NCBI GenBank assembly: GCA_009746045.1
Contig: RPFO01000156.1
Coordinates: 3,161,262-3,225,261, forward strand
Length of the DNA: 64,000 nucleotides
From: Mesostigma viride
Lineage: Eukaryota > Streptophyta > Mesostigmatophyceae > Mesostigmatales > Mesostigmataceae
Reading direction: 5' to 3'
The position numbers and the translations under genes are program-made. The notes beneath the pieces are model-generated. The model had not been told where the DNA came from, did no database searches, and was given only the letters and a program-made list of their open reading frames with translations. Positions 22,221 through 32,454 of this stretch are shown one piece after another (positions within the stretch are counted from its first letter, which is position 1; every line of letters begins with the position of its first letter).

Positions 22221-23372
22221 CCCACCTGTTGAGAATCCTGACAATGCCACTGCACCTCAGGCTGTCACCCTGAAACTGTTAGCATACCAGATGCACCGTG
22301 CATACGGGCATGAGGCCCAAGCCGAGGTAGAGGGGGCACACATGTTGGGGGCACCTTTATACAACGAGCTGAAGAATGTGCGTGCTCAGTGTCCTGCCTG
22401 CATCAAGATCAGGAAGAAGTCGCGTAGGCGGCATGCCAAGACTCCACCCTTGGAGCGAGGGTACCTTGTGGGGGATGTCATGCACATGGAAGGGGGGGAC
22501 ACCTATTTCATAGTCAAGGATAGGTTCAGCAAGGCCACCTACATTGAGCCGCTGCCCACATGTTTGAGGCTGACCTGCACAGGGCTATCAAGATCAGCCT
22601 GGCTTTCTTTCATCCCGTAGTGGAGCTCATGCTAGACCAGCAGTTCCGCTGTGTGCAAGGTTTGCCGGGGATGGAGGCCGTGGTCATCGTGGGGCGTGAG
22701 GATCACGGCAATATGGGCATGATAGATCGCACTGTAAGCTATGTCAAGACTGTGGCAGCCAAGCGACAGGATAACCCACATGGCAAATCCTACGCGGTCA
22801 AGACGGCGTGGTGCAAGGAGCTCATGCATGTGTGCAACCATAGGCACGTGCTTGATGTCAAGGGCTTTGGGCTAGTCACGCCTCGGGGGCTGTCAGCGGG
22901 CACCTACTCACCCGAGGTAGTAGAGGCATACCAACAGCATCTACAGGATACCGCCGCCAAGCTGCGGCTCAAGGATGCCACGCTGCCTGATTTGTCTAGC
23001 GCTTTTGAGGTCGGGCAGTTGGTCATGTTCCACAAGGAGAGCTCGCCCAGCGGCAAACGGGGCACCATGCAGGGGCCTGGGGCCATCACAAAGTTAGACT
23101 GGCCGCTGCGGGTCATAGACATAGAGTGGAATGATCGGGTGTATAGGGTACCATGGGCATCGGTGGCAGGCTATAAGCAAGGGGATAGCATGGAGAGTGA
23201 GCTGGCAGCCAACAGGGCACTGGGGTGGGTAGTGAAGGATAATGCGCCTGTCGTAGCATCTGAGGTGGTACCCCACGGGTCGCTCCCAGGGGCAGACACA
23301 GCTACACCCCCCCCTCCCCTGGGCCCCAATATGACCCCGTGGATGGGTGGGATGAGGATGGGGTGGGTTTGA
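22221..23372 (+). CDS. Integrase region of Copia-like element 2 (frameshifted)
   Basis: It begins with a HHCC-type finger (QMHRAYGHEAQ ... CPACIKIRKKSRR). The integrase core follows: an aspartate in GDVMHMEGGDTYFIV, then after a frame change near 22560 an aspartate in ELMLDQQFRC, and REDHGNMGMIDRTV where the catalytic glutamate is expected. The alignment of the last residue is uncertain because ID replaces the IE seen in element 1. The C-terminal part (SAFEVGQLVMFHKESSPSGKRG) resembles the DNA-binding end of Copia integrases. Integrase inserts the cDNA into the genome, making the 5-bp duplications seen here. Confidence 0.65.
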
Positions 23373-25657
23373 CGGGACCTAGTGCACGTAGTGACTCACC
23401 TCCTGTGCTAGCCACGGATAATGTGGGAGGCCCGCCTAGCGTGGCCTCGCCGGAGGGTCAGGGTCCTGCCCATGCGCCTCGCCCACCTAGGGACCTGGCT
23501 TCAACGGTCACGGCCTTGTGGCGTGCTCAGGCGCTTAAAGCGAAAGCTGCATCAGGGGTGGCTCAGGTCAAAACTCTCTCACAGGGGGTCAGGCCGGTTA
23601 AGTCAGCCTTGTTTCCTACGTGTAGACCGTGGCAGCTGGTGGCTGTGGACACGCAAGCATCCGTGTCTATTATCTCTCGTCGGGCAGCCACCCTGTATCC
23701 AGTGCTAGAGTCGCCGTACAAATCGGTGACCGACTTTGCAGGCACTTCGGCATATCAAGTTACCGGGATGGTGGTGCTGCCGGTGTTGGGCATTGACACG
23801 CCGTTTCACGTCGTGGATGGCTACGAGGATGTGGCCTTGCTGGGCGAACCTTTCGTATCATACCCGGGGTTCTCAGTGTCCGCTGACTTGCTGTCAGTCG
23901 CGGGGGTGGGCAGCATCCCGCTTCGCGAGTACCACGCTCCATTGGGGGTGGTGGTCGGGCAGCCCGGCGTCGTGCGGCGCTTACCGATGGCGGCGTTTTC
24001 CACACCGCCGCTCGTCCAGTCCATCATTCAGCCTCAGGATTGGCACCCGCGCAGCTTCGGCCTCCACTCACACTCACTGGCGGCGGATAGCCCTGTGACG
24101 TGGGAGCAACTTGTCCTGGACTGTCAAGATCCTCTCAAGTTTGCTTTGTGGCGCGACGCGTTCATTCGAGCCAAGGAGCAGTGGCGAGAGCGCGAGGTCT
24201 ACCGAGGATTGGAGAGTGTGCCAGCCGGGGCCACGCGGTTGCGGTTGAAGTTCGTGCTCACCTACAAGCCGGACGAGACCAACTCTTCGGTGGTGTTCCG
24301 GGTAAGGCCCGTGGTCACGGAGACGAAGGGGTCCTCCCCGCTGGACGCCAAGGATCTTTATACCCCTGGGCTCAACCATGTTTCGCATCGGCTACTGACG
24401 GTCATCTACTTGGGCAAGCGGAACGCGGGCAAGGACTACGGGATGTGGTGCGGTGACTTTCAGCGGGCATTCCTCCACAGCGACGCTGGGGTCGCGCAGC
24501 AAACATGGCAAGGCACCCGCTACGTGGTGAAGGTCCCGGTGGTCTGGCAGGATGGCACCATTGGCAGCGAGTATATCGAGCTGTTGACAGGGGTGGAGGG
24601 GCTGCAGAGCTCTCCCATCATCTTCCGCATTTCCGCGGAGGAGGTCTTGCAGAGCTTAGGGGCCACGTACCATCGCGCGGATCCTAACTTCTTTGTGGTC
24701 CCCACCGGCGTCCCTGGCGAGCCAGCCCTCTTCGTGTGGCATGGCGATGACTTCAAGCTGGTGGCACCTCGCACCTTTGCTACCCAGTTTCTTGCTGCAG
24801 TGGCGGCTAAGTTTCCCCTGGGCAGGGCGGTGGATCATGAGGAGGGTAAACCCGTGGTGTTTTGCGGCGTGCAGTCTACGTTGCAGCGGGATTCGCGTTC
24901 TGGCGAATGGGTCATGCACATGCAGGATAGCCGCAACTATGTGGTTGACCTGCTGGCCGACCTCCCGTCCCCGCTGTTGGCAACCCATGGGCCCTCGGTT
25001 AAGGGCAAGCTCGGGTGGTTGGCGGACACGGTGGCACCTGATTTGGCAGTGCTCGCTCGCCTGCCCGATGATGTGCTGGAAGGACTAGGGTCCATTCATG
25101 TTCGGCGGCAGCTGGCCATGACGCCCGGCATTGTGCTTCGTGGGCTCGATTGCTCACAGCCGGTGCACCTCGAGATAGTGACGGATGCTAATCTAGAGAC
25201 GCGCACAGTCAGCCAAGTGCGGGCCCGCATGGGGGCACTGTTCTTTATCAGCAATGAGGGCCAGCCTGGCATGTTGTTAGATTGGTACTCGCGCTTGCAC
25301 AGCCGCATTGCCACTAGCCCCAACACGGCTGAATGCCGGGGCATTGTTTCAGCTATCTCACATGGCATGTGGCTGCGGTACTTGCTGGGTTGGGTATTTG
25401 GCTCGTGTGGGTTCACTCTTCACTGGACTAGCACGGTGCACACTGACTCACAAAGTTGTTTGGCCTTCCTTGACAATCCCTATGCGCGGTCACAGGACGT
25501 TGATTACCTCGTACTCGCTGAGGCGGCCTCCTGCGTCACGCGTCTCCAGCACATCGCGGATGAACTCAATCCCGCGGATGCACTCACCAAGGAGGCGCGG
25601 GAGGCTGCCCCGCAGTACGCAGTGTTGCGCAAGCGCATGACGATGCAACACCCGTGA
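23339..25657 (+). CDS. pol: Protease-like, reverse transcriptase and RNase H of Copia-like element 2
   Basis: A single uninterrupted 772-residue frame. Residues 95-170 form a retropepsin-like segment: VAVDTQASVSIIS (Asp at about 104, with Q where DTG has G) and VALLGEPFV (about 166). RT follows: TRLRLKFVLTYKPD, motif A GDFQRAFLHS (about 370), motif B VEGLQSSPIIF, motif C FVWHGDDFKLVA (about 467) with HGDD in place of YVDD. RNase H occupies the last 170 residues, with VTDANLETRTVSQVRARMG, TAECRGIV, HTDSQSCL and NPADALTKEA. The integrity of this frame and the identical LTRs suggest a recently active element. The protease-like assignment is by motif and position, not by full alignment. Confidence 0.85.
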   Translation: MDGWDEDGVGLTGPSARSDSPPVLATDNVGGPPSVASPEGQGPAHAPRPPRDLASTVTALWRAQALKAKAASGVAQVKTLSQGVRPVKSALFPTCRPWQLVAVDTQASVSIISRRAATLYPVLESPYKSVTDFAGTSAYQVTGMVVLPVLGIDTPFHVVDGYEDVALLGEPFVSYPGFSVSADLLSVAGVGSIPLREYHAPLGVVVGQPGVVRRLPMAAFSTPPLVQSIIQPQDWHPRSFGLHSHSLAADSPVTWEQLVLDCQDPLKFALWRDAFIRAKEQWREREVYRGLESVPAGATRLRLKFVLTYKPDETNSSVVFRVRPVVTETKGSSPLDAKDLYTPGLNHVSHRLLTVIYLGKRNAGKDYGMWCGDFQRAFLHSDAGVAQQTWQGTRYVVKVPVVWQDGTIGSEYIELLTGVEGLQSSPIIFRISAEEVLQSLGATYHRADPNFFVVPTGVPGEPALFVWHGDDFKLVAPRTFATQFLAAVAAKFPLGRAVDHEEGKPVVFCGVQSTLQRDSRSGEWVMHMQDSRNYVVDLLADLPSPLLATHGPSVKGKLGWLADTVAPDLAVLARLPDDVLEGLGSIHVRRQLAMTPGIVLRGLDCSQPVHLEIVTDANLETRTVSQVRARMGALFFISNEGQPGMLLDWYSRLHSRIATSPNTAECRGIVSAISHGMWLRYLLGWVFGSCGFTLHWTSTVHTDSQSCLAFLDNPYARSQDVDYLVLAEAASCVTRLQHIADELNPADALTKEAREAAPQYAVLRKRMTMQHP

Positions 25658-26034
25658 GCCACACAGGGTTACGGCTCGGGCGCTTTATGAATACAGCCAT
25701 AACTCACCCTGTGTTGCTAGCATTCACGAATATCATGGTGGTAGTTTTTTTGCTTGTCCTGACCATACCCTAGCCACGTTGGACGGTGCCTTGGGCCCGT
25801 CGGCGGGTCACTGGTCCTAATAAATGGGTCACCTTTTGTCTGGTGGCATAGTTGTTTTTTTCTCGCTACTTATTACATCACTATTCATGTGTGATCACAA
25901 GGGCGCGGGTCGATACCGTGGTGATTTTGACGGCCTTGAGGCCCCCTTGAGTTCCCTACCTTAGAGGGTTTTGTATGGTCTGCATTTGATGTAATTATTT
26001 TGATAATTAATCAAAGAACAAAAGAGTATGTCGG
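25658..26034 (+). other. 3' untranslated interior of Copia-like element 2
   Basis: Short non-coding interval after RNase H. A loose purine tract (tcaaagaacaaaagag, 26010-26025) lies before the 3' LTR and is the probable plus-strand primer site. Confidence 0.5.
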
Positions 26035-26379
26035 AGTTGAGTAACTCTAGAGCCCTAGGATCTGGCTCTGAGTTCCCCATGTCCATCCGCACGCCATCCG
26101 CTAGCGTCCGCTCAGCCGCCGGCTATAATCCGGCGGTCCGATGCGGGCGACCGGTCTAAGGGCGGCGCCTAGGGCCGGCGCCACCTAGGCCCCAGTCCGG
26201 GGCCTTATCCGGGTCAGTACGGACGGCTAGCTTGTCCCACGGTTACGGCTAACCGGATAGGGTTTGCTGGCTAAGACATAAACCAGTGGTGGGCCAGCTC
26301 CGACAGTAGTTCTCTGTGTTCACCTTATCCCAAGCTCAACGTGACCGACCGCCATAGCTGAGCCGGTCGGGCTTTAACT
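26035..26379 (+). repeat. 3' LTR of Copia-like element 2
   Basis: 345 bp, indistinguishable by eye from the 5' LTR. It is followed by GTCCT at 26380-26384. Confidence 0.92.
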
Positions 26380-26384
26380 GTCCT

Positions 26385-26534
26385 TATCCTTCGGGTAGAA
26401 TGTAGTGGACCAGCGTGCATCTGTGCAATTGTAGGCGAGGGCCAGGTCGGCCCGAGCATGTTGGACCGTTGGTGACCATTTATGCACGTTCTACCCCTCG
26501 TGTTGGCACTCGGCGTGTGTTAAATGAATTAACA
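26385..26534 (+). repeat. Probable second part of the gypsy 3' LTR
   Basis: Removing Copia-like element 2 and one GTCCT joins this stretch to 20227. The putative LTR would run TGTTACG...ATTAACA with TGTTA/TAACA ends, but the 3' boundary is only inferred. Confidence 0.35.
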
Positions 26535-26538
26535 CATA

Positions 26539-28313
26539 TTGTCTAATCACCAAGAAAATGTCCTCATATGAGGACATTTTTAAGCATGGATACCATTTGT
26601 AATAACTCACACATTTCAACATATCCATGGGTACGGCATGGAACCATGTTCATTTATGATATGTTCAAGAGTAGCAATGCTTAACATCCATGAAATATGC
26701 TCATTGTATAATTGTTTACGATTTATGAATGCAGGGGGGTCGCTACGCGAGTGACCAACAAGCACTCAAGTCAACAATATGCCCAGAAAGAAGGCAGGGC
26801 CAGGTCATGGCTGGTCCTGAAAATGCACCCAAGGTGCCCACAACATGTCTACATTACACCCTCGCTATCCTAGACCCTGCAGCCTGCCGGGGGGGGGCAC
26901 AAAATGTAACTGGCAGCCAGGGACCATGGTGCAGGCCAAATAGCAGGTGTAAAGCTAGCTCAAAGCTAGCTCAGTCCAAAGAATGAAATAAGAAGCAAAT
27001 ACTTGCCAAGGTTAGGTCTGTGATCGTTATTGGAGGCTTGGCTGCCACCACGGTGCTCGACGATGATGCTGAAGCAGATTCAATCATATATGAAGCAGAT
27101 ACTGCAAAGAGGCACAAATAGCAATACAAGCACAATGTAAGCATGAAAAGCTCAAGTTTCCAAGCCAGTCTAGCTCACTTGGACATGAGGTTAAGCGTTA
27201 GAAACACATGGGCAACATCCCAGCAAGCCTTGAAAAAGTTTTCAGCAACAAGGCAGTATATGTGTTAAATCAAACTACCACATTGCAACTAAGCACAGTG
27301 ACTTCTACTTGCTGCTGTTTTGACGACGCAAGGCCGTTTACCTTTTCATTGACACCACGGGAAAAGAAAGCATTACCCAGCAAACTTCCTTTAAGTTCCC
27401 CGGACATAGGCGTAATCACAACCACGACGTTGGGCATTGAAAAGAACCGGAATCATTAAGTCTGCGGGGGTTATAAGCTACGATACTCTTGACACGCTTA
27501 TTTAGAACGATGCGGTTGCGGATGACATCCGGAACCTTGTTCTTGACGTGCGCCCAGGCCGCCAGCTGCGCGGGACAGCTCAAGAAATATATATTAAAGG
27601 ACGGTGACGCCCGGGAAGCACCCAGCCTTGCGGCAAAAGTAAAATATGGCTCGCGCTCGCCGTGGTTTTCGCCAGGCGTGACTGCGATATCACGACGAAA
27701 AAATGGAGACTCTTTGACCCATCTAACTGCCCAGGTCCCTCTGTTGCCCGGGTCGCCCATTAACCCAGAAGCGTACCATAACCCATACTCGCGATATCCG
27801 CAGCTACTGGGCGGAAAAAGAAATTGTAAAACCGAACTGCATACTGACCTATCATGCCATCTACGTAGCTTCCAGATTTTCTTCAACGATGCCAAAATCC
27901 GTTCATGAACAATATTTTCGACATATACAAAGCACCTGCACGTCAAAAGCAGCATCTTCGAAATGACTAGATGATGATCTAAAGTTCTGTCTTCATTCGG
28001 GGCAAAATAATGGCCTATAACGTTCAGGCAAGCCTCAGAACTGGAACGACCCCATAGCCGTCACTCGACAAAATGCTCGATTACATTGCAACGTTCTTGC
28101 TGTAGTAGGTACTTTTCCTCGCCTCATATTTTCCAGGTACGGTCGGCCCCTGTCGACCCCGGGGGCTTGGCGCGCTCAGTACCTATCCCAGTTTCGCGCC
28201 AAAACCCACCAGGGATCCTCAGGACCAACTTTGGCGCCAAAACCGCCCCCCTGACCCCCCCCGTCTCAAACGAGGACTATGTCCTCAAATGAGGACATTT
28301 GGTTTTTGGACAA
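26539..28313. mobile_element. TIR element with subterminal hairpins, possible TA duplication (1.8 kb)
   Basis: The ends are inverted repeats: TTGTCTAATCACCAAG at the left and the reverse complement TTGTCCAAAAACCAAA at the right, bounded by TA on both sides (26537-26538, 28314-28315). Just inside each end is a strong hairpin: a 26-bp perfect palindrome centred on CAT/ATG at 26555-26580, and ATGTCCTCA-AA-TGAGGACAT at 28279-28298. The interior holds minus-strand open frames such as 27416-27955 (179 codons) that I cannot assign. No transposase motif was seen, so it is called non-autonomous. TE class uncertain; a TA duplication would suggest Tc1/mariner. Confidence 0.6.
27416..27955 (-). CDS. Unassigned 179-codon open frame in the TIR element
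   Basis: Reads on the minus strand from an ATG at 27955. It has no recognised motif and its composition is not strongly coding. It may be part of a spliced captured gene or fortuitous. Low confidence. Confidence 0.15.
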   Translation of the reverse strand: MLLLTCRCFVYVENIVHERILASLKKIWKLRRWHDRSVCSSVLQFLFPPSSCGYREYGLWYASGLMGDPGNRGTWAVRWVKESPFFRRDIAVTPGENHGEREPYFTFAARLGASRASPSFNIYFLSCPAQLAAWAHVKNKVPDVIRNRIVLNKRVKSIVAYNPRRLNDSGSFQCPTSWL

Positions 28314-28315
28314 TA

Positions 28316-28781
28316 TAGGCTTGGGTCACGGCAGTGTAGTGTGTTTCCTTCCTCTATTCCTGGAATAAACGGGTTCGGGTAAATGGTTGTATGGCGTATT
28401 ACAGTAATACATACGTGAATGCATTGAGATCAGCTCCGTCTCGTTCGTCTTTCGCTAGGGGTTTGAGTAGAGGAGGCCTGACTAATTTAGGTTGGGTTAG
28501 GCCAGGTAGAGGTAGAGGTGGTGGTAGAAGTTTAGGACGTAACAGCAGATGACGCCTAAGGATCAGGTGACAGACAGTAATGAAGGCCACCACCCCGTGG
28601 GCAGTCGGTGGGGCCTCCGCATGTGATTAAGTTTGGCATGCATAGCGCGATTCGGGTCGTGGTGCCTGCAATTAACCCTGTCACTAGGAACTAGACATAG
28701 CTACATCCATCCACCCCATCCCATATTCATGTCCCTGAGGACTCATGCTCACGTGACGCAGTTACGTGTAAATAAGTAAAT
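28316..28781. other. Intergenic, nothing recognised
   Basis: Contains short direct repeats (gtagaggtagaggtggtgg near 28505) but no coding exon, tRNA or element end that I can support. Confidence 0.4.
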
Positions 28782-28797
28782 ACTTCTATATTAATTA

Positions 28798-29330
28798 ATT
28801 AATTAATTAATTAAAATCATAGCTCCGTGGGGAGCATATGTAACACATAGCCCTGAGAAAGGGGCATCTATGGGTTTGTAATACAATCAGGGCGACAACC
28901 TGCAGGTGTAGGATGTACAACTATCACCTGCTCTGGGTGCACTAGGTGCACCTGCACCTCCATGGTGGTTCATGCCTCCTAATCAAGCACAGGCACCCAG
29001 GGGGGGCTTGAGGAGAGGGCCTAGAAGGCCTGCATGACATATGGGGTGGAAGGTATGTGGCTAGGCTATAGCTAGGGTACACATGGCCTCTCAGCAGGGA
29101 GTAACTCCCTGCATGGGCAAAGCATGACTCGAAATTGCTACGGCTATTGCAAGGGCGGGTGTGGGCCCGTCACGTAGGCATACATTCTGATCAGACACTC
29201 CGCAAAGGTGAAAACATGTGTGTAGGCATACATGGCCACGTCACTAAGCTTTCTAGTCTACACTACTGCTATATAGTCCCTAGGCTGGGGTGGCTGGGGT
29301 GGCTGGGGCGGCAGGGGTCGCCTGCCAGGC
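28798..29330 (-). mobile_element. TTAA-tailed retroposon (SINE/LINE-like) with 16-bp target duplication, copy 1
   Basis: The 16-bp sequence acttctatattaatta flanks this segment exactly (28782-28797 and 29331-29346). The left end is a run of TTAA repeats, as expected for the 3' tail of a minus-oriented retroposon. A hairpin-prone block (CTCCGTGGGGAG) lies just inside the tail. A homologous copy in the opposite orientation is at 36150-36386/37731-37812, and the tail-proximal block recurs at 60345-60405. No ORF is present; a non-autonomous family is inferred. Confidence 0.6.
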
Positions 29331-29346
29331 ACTTCTATATTAATTA

Positions 29347-32244
29347 CGTAATGCTTTCATCCACTATGCTATGTCGAAGCTTTATTGCACCCACAGTAGT
29401 TGCTAGACTCTCCCAGCGAGTCATTTGATTAACTGGACATGTGACCTGCCTTGCAAGGCAAGGAAAGAAATGAATTAGAAGCGTCGTGCATGTAGGAAAT
29501 CCGTTTTGCCTCATTTTTGGTGACCAGTCATAAGCCCATGGCACTAAATCATAGTTAGTGTTGTGGCTTGTTCAACTTACAACGGCCCGGGGCATACCCC
29601 ACTTTGGTCGCCATTTTCGATGACAATGCATCTTAGTTGTGAGCTGTTAGTAAAATTATGACCAAATAATGACCTTTCTGATTAGCCGAGCTTCCAGCCC
29701 GCCTTTTATGTTTTAGCCAACACCTCCCAAGGCTGGCTTACATGTGATCGGTTGTTGGCCAGGTCTATTTGTCACAGGCCCCGTGCTGTTGCCATGCTTT
29801 TATCAGGCCGTGATGGAGCTGCTGCAAGTACCAGCCATCATTGCGAATGGCCCAGAATGCATGTCAAAAGCCAGTTCAACACAAAGATGTAATGGCTGTG
29901 ATTACCTCACAGCCTTTCCATGGCATAGCGCCAGTGGTGCATATGCTGCCAAGGGTACTCATGCAGTAAATTCGGTATGCGGTACATCTTCAGAATGCCC
30001 ATGGTAGGCGGGTCGATCCATGGCAGGTGCATGGTAAATGGCAACCATGAGACTTGATATGAGGCTGTGCCACAAACCAATCCAGCTCATCAGAACCAAC
30101 TTTTGATTTATGAATTAAAACTTGTCCTTCCGGGCTCGAATAGCAGCCATGGCTTGAACAGGGTCTGTGCACCCGGCAGACGCCTGGCATGCAGCGCATT
30201 CATGAATGGTTCAGGCCCACATAGCCACGGGAGCGCGCCCATTCACACAAATGTGCGTGTGGGCACACACTACATGAGAAGGTGCGCAACCATTGTTAAA
30301 CAGCAAGTGGAAATACACATATGGGATTGATTAACAAGGTCATGGAAGACCGTGCTTGCAATGAAAAACCTACAACTCATAGCCACGCAGCCTAGTTACC
30401 TGAATTGATTGCAAACGCATCAACATGGTGCACGCAGCAGCATGTCACCAACAATAGCACTCATACATACCATGTTTCGAAACTTGATGAGTATTGAAAA
30501 ACCAACCCAGAAGCGGGGCGACGAAATAAAAGAACGTCACAAAGAGCCAGCGCAGCATAATATTTCCCAAAGCAGAATAGCAGTATTTCTCTAGTGACTC
30601 CGGTCATGCTAGCTCATCTGACTGCTTAGTTGTCGCGCCGACATCACTCCAGTGTGCTCATCATGCTGGCTCATCTGACTACTTAGTTGTCGCACCGACA
30701 TCACTCCGGTGTGCTCATCATGCTAGCTCATCTGAATGCTTGATAGCAGTAGCGCCAATATCACTGTTGGACATGGCACTCACATTTTGATAGCATAAGA
30801 CCATGATATTTGTACATGGCATGCATCTGTGCAGCACATGTACAGGCTATAGATAGAGCACAACTCACGTTAATTATATAGCACAGCACGTACACCGATG
30901 CTACAGTACAAATGCCAAGGTGATTGGTATTACATATACAAGAATGTATAATCACAGCCGCGCGTAAAACCATGGAAGGTCGTATAAGTAACTGATTTCA
31001 TAAACAACCACGTCGGACTCAAGAAACATACCGGCTACCACAAAGATAAGATGATTGACTTGTATACTTATTAAAATGAGTAGATGGCACGAGAATAGGC
31101 TAGCCCGCTAATTAAAAGCCATGGCCAGCCTCTGTGTCCTATATAATGCTTAACTTTTAGCTTCCTGAAATTACCAACATATTTAGCACTACTGGTACAG
31201 TTATAACAAATACATACTAGTATGATAACGTGAGGGTGTAACCCCAGGGGACTTGAGGTCACTCAAAAATTGCCAGTATTACTGAAATCATGCTCCTAGC
31301 TATTGCCGATTTTAAACCACATTGCTAGAAACTGACGTTGTGGACGACGACTTGCACTTTTTTTACGGCTTTGGTGACAGCATATGGCACACGTACAACA
31401 GCCTCCTGGAGACACGTACTGCAGGTAATGGTCATACGATCACTAGCAGCAGACTATACCGCATTGCGAGATACCACAGTTGACACATGTGCCGACAGCA
31501 TTGCATATATAGAGCCCTAACAGTTTGTTAAAAACACATAAGCTATCGAGCTCTAACCCATTCTGTAGGTAAAAGCTAGTACGCGGCGCACTGCATGGTG
31601 CACTTTCAGAACAGCAACGCATAGCCTGCAAGCCAAACTGTTGACTGTCCATTCGCAACATTGAAGTAAAACTAAGCCTTAACGGATTCGCGCTGGCTTC
31701 CAGCGCTGTGCGACTGCGTTAGCACGTCCATGTGACAATACAACAAGACGGTCATTCCCCACGGCGCCGTGATCAATCACTGGCCTCACCATCCTTCCAG
31801 ACACACTGGCATGCATTTCATGCTGGACCAGTCGAACATACCCATTTTCTGTTCAATGTGCACAGCAGACCACTCATCCCCGACATCCCCATGGCCACCT
31901 AAGAATCGCCATCGCACACATTGCATCCCTCAATTCTCCATCCTCCCCACTGCGCCCCACAATCTCCACGCCTGCCCCGGCTCCTGCTTGCGTGCTGGCT
32001 CTCGTGACAGTGATCCGCCATGCCATTTCAATCTAGAATCAGAAGTCGATGCATCGGTGAGCCTGGGCGGCAAATCAAAACAGCAAAACAAGTCTGACTA
32101 TACCGCACTAATAAAGTCCCAAGCTTGTGCTGGCAATTCTACGTCACCATCCATCGTCTCAAAGCAGGGCCTGACCCCTACAGTCACGCGATGTGCTAAT
32201 TGGCTGCGCGGTCGCATCAGGGGTGGCCCCCTATTAGTAGGCCT
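29347..32244. other. Region 3' of the glyoxalase II gene, no gene recognised
   Basis: Mostly AT-rich without supported exons. It may hold the 3' UTR or a missed last exon of the minus-strand glyoxalase II gene. The only clear structure is the tandem repeat at 30605-30770. Confidence 0.35.
30605..30770. repeat. Three tandem copies of a ~60-bp unit
   Basis: Units begin atgctagctcatctgactgc and repeat at about 60-bp spacing with a few substitutions. The third copy diverges. Confidence 0.8.
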
Positions 32245-32454
32245 TCACTTGCACATCCAGTCTTGCCCAAGGCGTACCTTCAAGGCCGGTTCCCGCACCC
32301 GAAGAAAAGGGTTATACGTAAGCTCCTGCCCCATCGTGGACGGCACGGTCGGGCGACCACCCCGGAGCTGTTCCACCACCCACGCGAGCTTTTCGTGGAC
32401 CGCCGTGTTGTCGGCATCCACCGTGCGTGCAAACTCCAGGTTTTTCTTTGAGTA
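32245..32454 (-). CDS. GLO2: GLO2 exon 6 (C-terminal)
   Basis: The acceptor tggctcgcag precedes TAC at 32454. It encodes [18 protein letters not shown] through [14 protein letters not shown]. Reading straight on gives a stop at 32245-32247. A possible donor (AAG/gtacgcc at 32277) would instead lead to an unseen seventh exon holding the short C-terminal helix of the family. Confidence 0.9.
   Translation of the reverse strand, partial: YSKKNLEFARTVDADNTAVHEKLAWVVEQLRGGRPTVPSTMGQELTYNPFLRVREPALKVRLGQDWMCK

Larger units (their letters stand above)
20228..26379 (+). mobile_element. Copia-like LTR retrotransposon 2 (6.15 kb, complete, identical LTRs)
   Basis: Two 345-bp LTRs that look identical (20228-20572 and 26035-26379) are flanked by the 5-bp duplication GTCCT (20223-20227 and 26380-26384). 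LTR termini are AGTT...AACT as in element 1. Interior order is GAG with zinc knuckles, integrase, retropepsin-like segment, RT and RNase H, again with the protease-like segment after integrase. Element 2 is clearly a different family from element 1 at the sequence level but shares this layout. It is inserted in the 3' LTR of the gypsy element. Confidence 0.93.

Noticed and set aside
26539-28313. Assignment to piggyBac because TTAA occurs near the left end
   Set aside because: No TTAA at the right end. TA fits both ends better.
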